DNA of 64,000 bases from Limisphaera sp026417315 (GCF_049537125.1 NZ_JBMVQY010000001.1:1116001-1180000), one strand, 5' to 3'; shown: positions 46,637 through 56,515, counted from the stretch's first letter. A program made the numbers and translations. Notes: generated from the letters alone by a model not told the origin.

Positions 46637-47805
46637 AAGTCCTGCAACTTGTCCCCGCACTGAACGAAGGCGGCGTTGAACGGGGCACCCTCGAAATCGG
46701 TCGTTACCTCGTCGAACAAGGTCACGAGGCGCTGGTGATCTCCCACGGCGGCCGCCTTGTGCCGGCGCTGGAAGCTGCCGGGGTCCGGCACCTCACGCTG
46801 CCCGTTCACCGCAAGGGCCCGGGCGGGTTGCTCCTTCTGCCCAGGTTGCGACGTCTCCTGCGCACCGAGAAACCGGATATCCTGCACCTGCGATCGCGCT
46901 GGCCGGCCTGGTTGGGGTGGCTGGCCTGGCGCAGTCTGCCGGCCCCACAACGCCCCCGCCTGGTCACCACCGTGCACGGCTTTTACACGGTCAATCCCTA
47001 CTCGGCCATCATGACCCGGGGGGAACGGGTCATCGCAGTCTCCCAGAGCATCCGCGATTACATCCTCCAACACTACCCGCGCACCGACCCGGCCCGCATC
47101 CGGGTGATTCCCCGCGGAATCTCCCCCGCGGAGTTTCCCCGCGGGTATCAACCCGACGCGGCCTGGCGCGAACAGTGGCAGAGAGACTTCCCCAACTTGG
47201 TTGGACGGCGGCTTCTCACCCTGCCGGGGCGGGTCACCCGTCTGAAGGGGCACGAAGACTTCCTTCAATTGCTTGCGCGTCTCCGCGGGGAAACTGCCCC
47301 GGTCGCCGGGCTGATTCTCGGCGGTGCCTCCCCGGGCAAAGAAAAGTACCTGCGCTGTCTGCATGCCCTCGTTGCACGGCTGGGGCTGGAAGGCTCGGTC
47401 TTCTTTCTGGGACACCGCTCCGACGTGCGCGAGATCCTGGCCATTTCGGACGTGGTCTTTTCCCTGTCGAACCGGCCGGAATCCTTCGGGCGAACCACGT
47501 TGGAAGCGCTGGCGCTGGGACGACCGGTCATCGGGTACGACCACGGCGGCGTGGGCGAACAACTCCGGGCGTTGTTCCCCGAGGGCGCCGTGCCGCCCGG
47601 CGACATCGAGACGGCCGCCCAACTCACTCGAAAATTCCTGCTCGCGCCTCCCGAGCCGCGTCCCATTGTCCCTCCTTTCACGTTGGAAGCCATGTGCCGG
47701 AGCACGCTCGCCGTGTACGAAGAACTCACAGGGGAGAGAGGAGCCCGTCGCTCCGAGGTCCCGCGGCCACCGGCCGAAAGTCCGGTGGACCCGCAGCGAC
47801 ACTGA
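46633..47805 (+). CDS. Family 4 glycosyltransferase
   Basis: A 390-residue GT-B enzyme. The N-terminal domain begins VLQLVPALNEGGVERGTLE. The donor-binding C-terminal domain holds the GRVTRLKGHEDF segment and RPESFGRTTLEALALG, with the E-x7-E pair (E in ESF and E in TLEA) typical of retaining GT4 enzymes. The start is GTG 46633, overlapping the upstream stop. With the ELM1-like neighbour it probably builds lipopolysaccharide core or another envelope glycan; the sugar is unknown. Confidence 0.88.
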   Translation: MKVLQLVPALNEGGVERGTLEIGRYLVEQGHEALVISHGGRLVPALEAAGVRHLTLPVHRKGPGGLLLLPRLRRLLRTEKPDILHLRSRWPAWLGWLAWRSLPAPQRPRLVTTVHGFYTVNPYSAIMTRGERVIAVSQSIRDYILQHYPRTDPARIRVIPRGISPAEFPRGYQPDAAWREQWQRDFPNLVGRRLLTLPGRVTRLKGHEDFLQLLARLRGETAPVAGLILGGASPGKEKYLRCLHALVARLGLEGSVFFLGHRSDVREILAISDVVFSLSNRPESFGRTTLEALALGRPVIGYDHGGVGEQLRALFPEGAVPPGDIETAAQLTRKFLLAPPEPRPIVPPFTLEAMCRSTLAVYEELTGERGARRSEVPRPPAESPVDPQRH

Positions 47806-48067
47806 AAGCGCGGGCGCGCCAGTCCGACCAGCGGCGTGCTCCTTGGCGGCCGACAACCAACGGAACACCCAAAGGTCCGCGTCTCTCGATTCCCACGCCC
47901 TGCGCCACAAGCTCTCCCGGGCCCGTCCCCACCGCGGTCGTATGCCCCATCGGATCGATCGCCCGGACAGCTCAGGGATCCCCGCGCCCCCGGCCATCAA
48001 AACGCCCCCCCAAAGCTCCCTTCTTCGAATCATGCCGGACTGCCCCGTCTGCCTCGAATTCCCGCTT

Positions 48068-48096
48068 TTGCAGGGACCGCCAAAACCGGATAATGT
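48068..48096 (+). promoter_or_regulatory. Probable promoter of the DAHP synthase gene, possibly leaderless
   Basis: TTGCAG at 48068-48073 and TAATGT at 48091-48096 are separated by 17 bases. The expected transcription start is about base 48103-48104, which is the ATG of the gene itself, and no Shine-Dalgarno lies between. This predicts a leaderless mRNA. Confidence 0.5.
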
Positions 48097-48103
48097 AAGC
48101 CGT

Positions 48104-49204
48104 ATGGTTCGCATTCAGAACGTGCATGTCCGCGAACTCATCCGGCTGCAGCCGCCCCGGGCTCTCTTGGCCGAGCTGCCGCTGGATGAGCAGGCGGCGG
48201 CAACCGTGGTGGCGGGACGGCAGGCGGTCCAGCGCATCTTGGAGCGGGTGGATTCGCGGATGCTGGTGCTGGTGGGGCCCTGTTCCATTCACGATCCCCG
48301 GGCCGCCCTCGAATACGCCGGGCGGCTGGTGGCGCTCCGCAGGGATCTGCAGGACACCTTCGAAATCATCATGCGGGTGTACTTCGAGAAACCCCGCACC
48401 ACCATCGGCTGGAAAGGGCTGATCAACGATCCTCACCTGGACGGCACCTACGACATCGAAACCGGACTGCGTCGCGCCCGGGCGCTGTTGCTCGAGATCA
48501 CCCGCATGGGCCTGCCGGCAGGCACGGAATTCCTCGACCCCATCGTGCCCCAATACATCGCCGACCTCGTCTCCTGGGCGGCCATCGGGGCCCGGACCAC
48601 CGAATCCCAAACCCACCGGGAGATGGCCAGTGGCCTGTCCATGCCGGTTGGGTTCAAGAACGGCACCGATGGCAGTTTGCAGGTGGCCATCGATGCCATG
48701 CAGGCGGCGCGGCATCCGCACGCGTTTCTGGGAGTGGACGAGGAGGGCATCACCAGCATCGTGCGCACCACGGGCAATCCCTGGGGCCACATCGTGCTGC
48801 GCGGAGGCCGGCAGCGTCCCAACTACGATCCGGAAAGCATCCGCGTCGCGGAAGAACAGCTCACGGCCGCCGGGTTGCCGGCCGTGATCATGGTGGACTG
48901 CAGCCATGCCAATTCCGGCAAGGTGCCGGCGCGCCAGGAAGACGTGTGGCGCAGCGTCATCCGGCAACGTTGCCAGGGCACCCTTTCCCTCGTGGGCCTC
49001 ATGCTGGAAAGCAACCTGTTCGAGGGGAATCAACCCTTCCCGCGTCCGGTGCACGAACTGCGCTACGGCGTGTCCATCACCGATCCCTGCATCAGTTGGG
49101 AGACCACGGAGCGTCTGCTCCGCTGGGGGGCCGAGGAACTCCGACAAGCGCGGAGGGATGCGGCTCGTGCGAGTGCCCCGGCACAGCCGGCGCTCTCGAG
49201 CTGA
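48104..49204 (+). CDS. aroF: 3-deoxy-7-phosphoheptulonate (DAHP) synthase, class I
   Basis: Joins phosphoenolpyruvate and erythrose 4-phosphate, the entry step of the shikimate pathway to aromatic amino acids. The 366-residue protein has the class I-alpha blocks LVGPCSIHDP, RVYFEKPRTTIGWKG, PAGTEFLDP, GARTTESQTHREMASG and MVDCSHANSGK. The length is that of the E. coli AroF/G/H type. Which of the three feedback types it belongs to cannot be told. The frame is open upstream only as a shadow of the glycosyltransferase region; ATG 48104 matches family starts and the promoter. Confidence 0.92.
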   Translation: MVRIQNVHVRELIRLQPPRALLAELPLDEQAAATVVAGRQAVQRILERVDSRMLVLVGPCSIHDPRAALEYAGRLVALRRDLQDTFEIIMRVYFEKPRTTIGWKGLINDPHLDGTYDIETGLRRARALLLEITRMGLPAGTEFLDPIVPQYIADLVSWAAIGARTTESQTHREMASGLSMPVGFKNGTDGSLQVAIDAMQAARHPHAFLGVDEEGITSIVRTTGNPWGHIVLRGGRQRPNYDPESIRVAEEQLTAAGLPAVIMVDCSHANSGKVPARQEDVWRSVIRQRCQGTLSLVGLMLESNLFEGNQPFPRPVHELRYGVSITDPCISWETTERLLRWGAEELRQARRDAARASAPAQPALSS

Positions 49205-49284
49205 CCTCGTCCCGGCCACACCGCCCGGCCGGCCGCCCGGGCCGCGGCCCCCGGCGTCTCCGCAACAAGGGCCGATCTCCCCCG

Positions 49285-49305
49285 GAGCGCTCCTCGGTGC
49301 TTTTT
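49285..49305 (+). terminator. Weak Rho-independent terminator of aroF
   Basis: AGCGC (49286-49290) can pair with GTGCT (49297-49301) around a six-base loop, and TTTT follows. The stem is short and includes a G-T pair. It sits between the convergent aroF and rnr genes and overlaps the rnr stop. Confidence 0.35.
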
Positions 49306-51601
49306 AGCGTCGTCCTCGGCCGCGGTTCCGCCGCCCGGCTCGTGGAGGACCGGAGCTTCCGACCGGACCGGCGCCGTGCGCCGGTTTCCCCGAGCGCCGT
49401 TGGGACCGTGGGACGTGCGCGGTTTCGGCGCGCGTTGCGGACTCGGAACGGCGTGGTCGCCGCTCACGCGCACGACCGGCAGAAGGAGCCGCCGGCGCAA
49501 AGTCCACTTGCTTCTTGAACCGGTCCACGCGGGCAACCACCACCGACAGCGAATCTCCCAGGCGAATCCGCCGCCGCGTGCGACGTCCCTGGAGCTGGTT
49601 CCGCGCGCTGTCGAACACGTAAAAGTCGTCTTTCATCGCCGACAACGGAACGAATCCGCTGAGGCCCAGCGTCGGCAGGTCCACGAAAAAGCCATGATTG
49701 CGCACATCCGTAACCATGGCGGGGTAGGGGGTCGGACGACCCGAGCGCAGCTGCTCCTCGAGATGGGCAAAAAGTTTGACCTCGCGGCTGTCCCGTTCGG
49801 CATCGGCCGAGTTTCGTTCCATCGTGGACAGGTGTTCGGCCAGGGATTCGAGCTCGACCAACGGGGGCAGTGCCCGCGGCTCGAACAGGGCCCGATGCAC
49901 CACCAGGTCGGCGTACCGACGAATGGGCGAGGTGAAGTGCGTGTAGTCCTTCTTGTTCAGCCCGAAATGGCCGACCGGTTCGGTGGCGTACTGGGCCCGC
50001 ATCAAAGACCGCAGGAGCCCGACCTTCAGGGCCGGGCCGATGGGCAGGTGATTGAGTCGCTCCAGCAGTCGCTGCAGCTCCGCCCGGTCGTCCAGCCGGC
50101 CGCACGGCACGTTGTGGCTCAACACCTCCTGGCGATACTCCTCCAGCCGGGCCGGGTCCGGAGGCTCGTGCACGCGGTACAACGCGGGACGGCCCGACTG
50201 CCGCAGCCGACGCGCCGCGGCTTCGTTCGCCAGCAGCATGAACTCCTCGATCAACTGATGCGCAATGTCGTGGACCACCGTCTCCACTCGCACCACACGG
50301 CCCCGCTCGTCCAACCGCAGCTTGACCTCCGGAAAATCCAGGTCCAGGGCGCCCTGGGCAAACCGCCGGCGCCGCAACCGCTGCGCCAGTTCATGAGCCT
50401 GGTGCAGCATCCGACCCAATGGATCGGTGGCCGGGCGGCGCAGCCGTTCCAGTGCCTCGCCATAGGTCAGGCGATGCCGGGAATGAATCACCGCCGAATA
50501 AAACCGGCTTTGCAACACGCGGCCGTCGGGCGACAAGAGGAATTCCACGCACTTGGTCAGGCGGTCCACCCCGGGCTTCAGCGAGCACAACTCGTTGCTC
50601 AGGACCTCCGGCAGCATGGGAATCACCCGGTCGACCAGGTAGGTGGAATTGCCCCGCCGCCGCGCCTCTTCGTCCAATGCGGTCCCCGGCTTCACGTAAT
50701 GGGACACATCCGCAATGTGCACCCAGAGCTTCCAGTGCCCATCAGCCAGTCGCTCCACCGCAATGGCATCATCGAAGTCTCTGGCGTCGTCCGGATCGAT
50801 GGTGACCACCAGTTGCCCGCGGCAATCCACGCGGCCGCGCAATTCCTGCGGGCGCACCTCCGTCCCGAACGCCTCGGCTTCGCGTCGCACCGCCGCCGGA
50901 AAGGCCGTGGGCAACTGGTACTGGCGCAACACCGCCAGCATGTCCACGCCCGGATCCGAGGGAGCCCCGAGGATCTCCACGAGGTCACCCTCCGGGTTGG
51001 TCTCGCGCGACGGCCAGTCCCGCAACGCCACCACCACCTTGTCCCCAAGCCGCGCCGTCCGATCGCCCACCCGGGGCGAGGGCACGTAAATGTCATGAGG
51101 AATCCGCGGATCGTCCGGAATCACGTAGAAAAACCGGCTGCTGCGCTGCAGGGTGCCCACCAGTTGCGTCCGCCGGCGCTCCAGAATCCGCACCACCTCG
51201 CCCGTGACCGGTTCCGGCGCCTCCGACCGCAGCCCCTTCGGCCGCACGTTTCGCCGCACCAACACCCGATCCTCGTGCAGGGCGGTCCCGGTGGCGTGCT
51301 CGGGAATGAGAATCTCCGGCAAGTGCGGGTCGTCCGGCTGCAAGAATCCCTTGCCCTGCCGGTTGATCCGGATCCGACCCGGAATGAGATCGGCAGCCTG
51401 GGGCAGGACATAGCGGTCGCCCTTGATCCGCACCACTCGGCCGCTTTGTTCCAACGCCTTCAGCGCGGCCTCGAACTCCGCCGACGCCACGGCGGGAGGA
51501 CCGATCCTCCGCGCCAACTCCGCCGCCGTCCACGGCCTGGCCCCCGCTCGCCGCAGCGTCTTCAGGATCCGCTCCTCCAGCATCAAAAGTTGTGGATTCA
51601 T
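49304..51601 (-). CDS. rnr: Ribonuclease R
   Basis: A 3'-5' exoribonuclease of the RNB family, 765 residues. An N-terminal winged-helix region (about 5-65) precedes cold-shock-type domains (about 70-225). The RNB catalytic core follows, with DPDDARDFDDA near residues 270-280 carrying the metal-binding aspartates, then YKTS-like HFTSPIRRYADL and an S1 domain (about 635-715). A long Arg-rich tail ends the protein, common in RNase R. ATG 51601 is selected since the family N-terminus begins there. The prfC pseudogene lies just upstream on the same strand. Confidence 0.93.
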   Translation of the reverse strand: MNPQLLMLEERILKTLRRAGARPWTAAELARRIGPPAVASAEFEAALKALEQSGRVVRIKGDRYVLPQAADLIPGRIRINRQGKGFLQPDDPHLPEILIPEHATGTALHEDRVLVRRNVRPKGLRSEAPEPVTGEVVRILERRRTQLVGTLQRSSRFFYVIPDDPRIPHDIYVPSPRVGDRTARLGDKVVVALRDWPSRETNPEGDLVEILGAPSDPGVDMLAVLRQYQLPTAFPAAVRREAEAFGTEVRPQELRGRVDCRGQLVVTIDPDDARDFDDAIAVERLADGHWKLWVHIADVSHYVKPGTALDEEARRRGNSTYLVDRVIPMLPEVLSNELCSLKPGVDRLTKCVEFLLSPDGRVLQSRFYSAVIHSRHRLTYGEALERLRRPATDPLGRMLHQAHELAQRLRRRRFAQGALDLDFPEVKLRLDERGRVVRVETVVHDIAHQLIEEFMLLANEAAARRLRQSGRPALYRVHEPPDPARLEEYRQEVLSHNVPCGRLDDRAELQRLLERLNHLPIGPALKVGLLRSLMRAQYATEPVGHFGLNKKDYTHFTSPIRRYADLVVHRALFEPRALPPLVELESLAEHLSTMERNSADAERDSREVKLFAHLEEQLRSGRPTPYPAMVTDVRNHGFFVDLPTLGLSGFVPLSAMKDDFYVFDSARNQLQGRRTRRRIRLGDSLSVVVARVDRFKKQVDFAPAAPSAGRARERRPRRSESATRAETAHVPRSQRRSGKPAHGAGPVGSSGPPRAGRRNRGRGRR

Positions 51602-51694
51602 CGCCGGCGGGACTTTACGCCAGCAGAAGCGCCTTGAACAGCCGACAAACCGTGCCGCTCCATTACCGAGCGGGTGACCCTGAGACTTACGCAA

Positions 51695-52760
51695 TCAAAT
51701 GACCACCGGCCGCGCCAGCACCTGACACGGTGGAAGCGCACTCAGCGGCACCTCGGGATCCCGGTCGATAACATACCGGCAAAACCACTCGTCCGGGAAC
51801 AGGATCACCGGCAGACCCGCCATGTCCCGGGCCGGGCGCGCTCCCGCGGGCAAAGCTGCCTCCGCGACGGTCGCCTGCGGGTCGGCCAGCCATCGCAACA
51901 CCCCCACGGAGCCGGCTGCAGTCGCGTCTCCACCCTGTACTTCCGCTGCAGCCGGTATTGCAAGACCTCGAACTGCAGCGGCCCTACCGCCCCCCAGCAG
52001 CGGCGGGCGCATCCTGCTCCGGGGCAGTTTGAACACCTGCACCACTTCCTGCTCCAACAACCTGCTGCAGGTCTCCCCAAAACCGTATAAACTGGCTCGT
52101 ACTCGGACTGTGCAAAACCACAACGCAGTCCGGCGCAAACTGAGGAAGTTCCTCGTAAGCCACGTCCCGCCCCGCCCTCAGCGTGTCGCCCAGCTCGAAG
52201 TCCTTCATGTCCCACCAACCCACCACATCCCCCGCGTATGCCTTCTCTAACGTCTCCCGCTAGCGGCCAAACAACCGATGTGCACTGGCCAAACGCACCC
52301 GCCGTCCCGTCCGCGTGTGCACGACCATGTCGCGTTTGAACCTTCCCGAACATACCCGCACAAAGGCCAAGCGGTCCCCATGTTGCGGATCCGTGTTGGC
52401 TTGGACCCTGAAAATGAACCCGGAAACATGCGTTTTGGCCGGTTGCACCTAACCGTTGCGGACCCGACGCGGTTGGGACGGCGGCCCAAACCGCAGGAAC
52501 CCGTCCACCAGCAGTTGCACCCCAGAATTTTTCACGGCAATGGCGAAGAACACCGGCATCTGCCGACCCGTCCTCACGGCTTCCGGATTGAACGCCACGC
52601 CTCCGGCCTCGAACAGTTCCAATTCCTCCCCCACCCGCCGGTGCACCGTGTCCCTCAATCGTTCTCGCGCCACGGGATCGTCCCCCTCGTGCACCAGCAC
52701 CGGCGTCCGATACGCTCCGCATGCAACGCGCTCGAAGAGGTGGGCCGGCGGCCCTGCCAA
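51695..52760 (-). pseudogene. prfC: Decayed peptide chain release factor 3
   Basis: Clear RF3 similarity in several frames. In one frame: MPVFFAIAVKNSGVQLLVDG, then an in-frame TAG (52449-52451), then VSGFIFRVQANTDPQHGDR, a second TAG (52260-52262), then RETLEKAYAGDVVGWWD and GDTLRAGRD. After about 52090 the similarity moves to a second frame (EQEVVQVFKLP), then a third (GAVGPLQFEVLQYRLQRKY), then back (ILFPDEWFCRYVIDRDPEV) to the stop at 51695. That makes at least two nonsense codons and three frameshifts. The G-domain is shortened (TPVLVHEGDDP remains of TP..FINK.DREGRDP) and no P-loop is found. RF3 is a GTPase that recycles RF1/RF2 and is dispensable in many bacteria. Confidence 0.88.
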
Positions 52761-53088
52761 CGATCCACGCCACGACACTCCACACCGTCCCCCAGCGAGC
52801 AGCGGCTCGGGCACAGCGGAGAAGAACACCGAAGTGGGGATCAACCGCGGCTTCAAACGCCAGGGCCGCAGTTGGCCTCCGATGCGGGCCGTTCGGCTTT
52901 TGCAGCTCAAACAACTGCAGGCCCAACCCAAGCACTGGTCGGACAGGTGGAAGTTCAAGCCCCCAATCCCGCCTCAGACCCAAGCCGCCGTAATTGCCCT
53001 TGATGCTAGTCGAAGAAGACGTACCCGTTTTCCTGCACGCACACGGCCTGTGCTTGACAAATCGCCTTTAGAGTCGAAATAGTGGATT

Positions 53089-53502
53089 ATGAAAGCGCAT
53101 GGCTTGCTCCTGCTCCTCGCGTGTGGACTGGTTCTGTTGCAAGGCCACGGCCTCGCCGCTGAAACCAATTCCGTTTGGGAATTCCAAAAGCAGGTTGAAA
53201 GACTGAAAGCCGAAAACGAGGCGTTGAAGCGCGAGAACCAGCTTTTGCGAAGCCTGCTTTCCGAGAGGCAAAGCGGCGTCGCGTCCAGGGCCCAACCACA
53301 AGCAAGACCCGCAGATGCTGTCAGAGTTCCATCGGTATCGTCGCAACGCCCCGCGCCCGGAAGTTCAGCCCAACCGACCTCCCATTGGTTGACCATTTCA
53401 AGCGGCAAACGCCATAACAGTTCATGTCGCTATTACGGGACAACAAAGGGAAGGCCCTGCGGTCCGAATGACGGCATCCCATGCAAAATCTGTGGCGGTT
53501 AA
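53089..53502 (+). CDS. Exported coiled-coil protein with C-terminal Cys-rich motif
   Basis: A 137-residue protein: signal peptide (about 1-24), coiled coil (about 30-60, QVERLKAENEALKRENQLL), a Pro/Ala/Ser linker, and a C-terminal motif SGKRHNSSCRYYG..KGRPCG....IPCKICGG with one His and four Cys that may bind metal. Proteins with this tail occur in various Verrucomicrobiota; their function is unknown to me. The end overlaps the next gene by 22 bases. Base composition is clearly lower in G+C than the flanking genes. Confidence 0.78.
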   Translation: MKAHGLLLLLACGLVLLQGHGLAAETNSVWEFQKQVERLKAENEALKRENQLLRSLLSERQSGVASRAQPQARPADAVRVPSVSSQRPAPGSSAQPTSHWLTISSGKRHNSSCRYYGTTKGRPCGPNDGIPCKICGG

Positions 53503-54353
53503 TCTTGCTTCTCTGCGTCGCGGTCTCTGCCGCTCAGGGCGGAATCGTTAAGGTTTTGACCTGGAACCTGGAATGGTTGCCAAGCGGCGTCCGCAGTGGG
53601 CGGGCTTCGCTAGAAGTCGAACAGGCGATGGTGGCTTCTGTTGCGCCACTTCTTAAAGCGCTCAATGCCGATATTCTGGTGTTGCAAGAAGTGCGCGACT
53701 TGAAAGCATGCCAGGACCTCGTCCGCCAGTTGACACCACTAACGTATGAAGTCGCTGTATGTTCCCAGCTCAGCGAGTTTGCGGGATTGGTTGGGCAACA
53801 ACAGATTGCTATTCTTTCGCGGCCCCCTGCCAATGCGGCCTGGTTTGACAACTGGCGCACATTTGCTCTCGCAGACCCACCGAGGGGCTTTTCTTTTGCT
53901 GCCTTTCGTTTACGCACCAACGATATTGGTGTTTACGGTATTCATTTGAAAAGCAACCTGTCGACGCGGCACGCTGAACCTACGCATCAATTCAACATCT
54001 TAAAAAGGGAGCTCGCAGCAGAACAGCTCATGGCTCACATTCCACGTGTTTCCACGCAATTGTCCACTGAAGTCAAGGTGCTCATCGTCGCGGGCGACTT
54101 CAATACTACACTTGACCAGCCGGTGTTCGCGAGTGAGAGCACGCTGACACTCTTGTACCAAAACGGATTTGCGTCCGGACTTGAAGAGCTCCCCTTTCCA
54201 CAACGGATTACAATCCCGGGGAAGGGTGAGTACCCTCCTGCCACATTTGATTACGCCTTCGCCAAGCCGGCGGTAATCGCAGGAAAGGCCGCTGTTACAT
54301 ATACCTCTACATCGCACCATCATCCCGTTACGCGCACGATATCTCTCCAATGA
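53481..54353 (+). CDS. Exported endonuclease/exonuclease/phosphatase-family protein
   Basis: A 290-residue protein with a signal peptide (about 1-20) and the EEP (DNase I-like) fold. Metal and catalytic residues are in VLTWNLEWLP, LQEVRD, YGIHLKSN, VAGDFNTT and the terminal SHHHPV. It could be a secreted nuclease or phosphatase. It overlaps the upstream gene by 22 bases and the downstream one by four, so the three are a tight cassette. Codon use is A+T-richer than in the neighbours. Confidence 0.85.
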   Translation: MQNLWRLILLLCVAVSAAQGGIVKVLTWNLEWLPSGVRSGRASLEVEQAMVASVAPLLKALNADILVLQEVRDLKACQDLVRQLTPLTYEVAVCSQLSEFAGLVGQQQIAILSRPPANAAWFDNWRTFALADPPRGFSFAAFRLRTNDIGVYGIHLKSNLSTRHAEPTHQFNILKRELAAEQLMAHIPRVSTQLSTEVKVLIVAGDFNTTLDQPVFASESTLTLLYQNGFASGLEELPFPQRITIPGKGEYPPATFDYAFAKPAVIAGKAAVTYTSTSHHHPVTRTISLQ

Positions 54354-54862
54354 GAACAATCCTGCAAGTACTCGTGTGTGTCAGCGTGCAGCTCCCTGCA
54401 CTCGGGCATCCAGGGGCAACAGATTCTCGGGGTGGGCACTACAACCACTTCACAGGCGAGTATCACTTCCATCATGGGATGACTGCCCACTATCACCCAG
54501 GCGGCTTGTGCCCCTACGGATGGAGGAATCCAGCATCCGGTATTGCCAACAACTCTCAGCGTTTGACGGACGTCTCTACTTCGGCAATTGCGCTGCCACG
54601 GGCAGGGGCGCAAACGCCTGTGTCTGGCACGACAAGGGCAGCGACGCGTGCGGATTACACGGTACCCCCGAACACCATCTCTCCGAGATTGCTCAGCCCT
54701 TCGCGAGCTCTTTCACCCGTGCGCCCGTTCGTAGCTGAAAACGGCAGCTATTACGGTCAGCGGAATGCGTATGGAGTGCCCAAGACCGTCTATGTAAAGG
54801 GGTACTTTCGGAGGGATGGGACGTATGTTCGGGGACACTATCGCAGCGCGCGTAGACGGTGA
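54350..54862 (+). CDS. Exported YHYH-like protein
   Basis: A 170-residue protein with a signal peptide (about 1-19). Right after it comes a His-rich segment GATDSRGGHYNHFTGEYHFH, like YHYH-domain proteins that often neighbour nucleases. The C-terminus has a PKTVYVKGYFRRDGTYVRGH repeat-like motif found in secreted nuclease-associated proteins. The ATG overlaps the upstream stop (ATGA). It is the last gene of the cassette. Confidence 0.72.
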   Translation: MRTILQVLVCVSVQLPALGHPGATDSRGGHYNHFTGEYHFHHGMTAHYHPGGLCPYGWRNPASGIANNSQRLTDVSTSAIALPRAGAQTPVSGTTRAATRADYTVPPNTISPRLLSPSRALSPVRPFVAENGSYYGQRNAYGVPKTVYVKGYFRRDGTYVRGHYRSARRR

Positions 54863-56515
54863 GGCGTCTGCGATGGATTATCCGCGTTCCTGCTCGGATC
54901 TCCCTCAGAAGCCAGTGACATGCAAACGACGTGCCGAGCTGGCATAAAGCCAGGGGAATTGCACCTGCAAGTGCTTGCTCCGCAATGGCGTTGTCGCCGG
55001 CAGCATTGTTTATTCGTCGGGCTAGCAGGATTGTTGAAGACGTTTCTCGTTGATGAACTCTCCTGGCAAATCAACGACTTGTGCGGCGTTCTGAGGAAAC
55101 GTGGCTCTTTTTCAACATCCCGCTAGAAGGCAGTCAACGTCGAATCGGCGTCACCATTCTCGCTATGCCTGCGATAATGCATGGTCCGCACCGGCCATTC
55201 GTTGGGACATGGGTACCAGGTTGCTCAGCCGCCGCGCCTGGCCGGCAAAGTATTTTGCCGTGCTGTCAGAGACAAAACGGCGTTTTGTCGCTTACCTTCG
55301 ATGGCTCCGACATGTGACTGAGCTAAAAAACCCGTTCTTCCTCGGGCTACCCTGTGACTCGAACATCAACAGAAGCCCCTTTCACATGAGCCGCACCCTG
55401 CAACCAATGAGCCGTGGCGGATCTGAGCGTGTCGGGCCTTGCTAGAGCGTGAGGTTCTCAAGGGCCTTGGTTGAGAGCGATCGCGGTCATCGCCAGGGTC
55501 GCTTGCTGTGACAGTAACGGCCGCGACATCTCGCGTAAGCCATCATACTGCGCCCGTAGCACCCCCGACAGTTTGTAGGCCGGTTTTCGGCCCGACACTC
55601 ATGCGAAGAGCGGCGCGAACGTGGTCTTCCGCGATGGGCATCTCGGATAAATAATCCGACCGAAATGGCCGAGCGATCGGACGAAGGTGCCCAGAACGGG
55701 AGAAACGACAAGCAGCAGCTGCTGCGCTTCCTGAATTCCTCGGGTCATCCCTTCGGCGTGGGTCTGAGCAGGACTGAACTGCACCACATGCTGACGGACT
55801 GCCAATGCCTTCGCCGGCCACTTGTCACTTGCGTCCGTCTCCTCCGCGTCCAATTCATCGCCCGGCACTTTGGATCCTTCCGCTCCCGTCCGTGAGTGCT
55901 CCAACCCGGCGCGTGCCGGAGAACGTTTGTCGCAGTTCCCCCTGCTTCCGAATCAGGGCTGCGAAGGGATGCAGGCGCGTGTTGGTGATGGAAGGGTGAT
56001 GCTCGAAAGAGCCGGGGGTTGGTCGAACTCGGACAATCAGCACGCGGGGCACGACTCGCGCCGAACTCGAATGCTCCCGGAAGCCCAGGTGACTCTCCGG
56101 CTTCCCCAATACACTTGGCGCGCAGGTTGCGTTCTAAAAGTCGGCATACGCACAGGAGGTGCCCACAGGCTGGAACCGGAATGGGCGGGCGCCCCAGCCA
56201 GCGCTTTCGCCACATGGAGCGGGGGCCGGAAGCCGGAGAAGCGTCGGCAGGGGAAATGCGCCCCGATTGTTGCCGGGTTTCGTCACCCCTGCCCGCCGCG
56301 CACATGAGGCTCAAAGGCGGGCAAACCGCCTTCCGGGCAGGTCAGTGCAGGTTCGAAAACCCGGTCCCGGGCATGCGGAACCTGCGGCAGGGTCCGTCCC
56401 GGTCTTGTTTTGTGCCATTGCGTTTCGTCCAAACTCCTCTATGTTTGGCCAACGTTGCCGGCGGGCAGGGCGCCCGGGGCAGAAGGAAAGACATCGATTC
56501 GTGCAAAACGACACC
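54863..56515. other. Long apparently non-coding or degenerate interval
   Basis: About 1.65 kb without an intact gene I can support. On the minus strand a frame around 55455-55590 reads a protein-like tail (LRAQYDGLREMSRPLL) ending at a stop, but a TGA interrupts it just upstream and I recognise no family. Other frames are short. The interval may hold remnants of genes brought in with the upstream cassette. Confidence 0.4.
56418..56445 (+). promoter_or_regulatory. Possible promoter of the YlbF-family gene
   Basis: TTGCGT at 56418-56423 and TATGTT at 56440-56445, spaced 16 bases. The gene starts about 70 bases downstream. There is no other support. Confidence 0.4.

Noticed and set aside
55455..55904. 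Possible gene remnant on the minus strand (tail LRAQYDGLREMSRPLL)
   Set aside because: Interrupted by TGA, no recognised family, and no start signal; kept only as an interval note.
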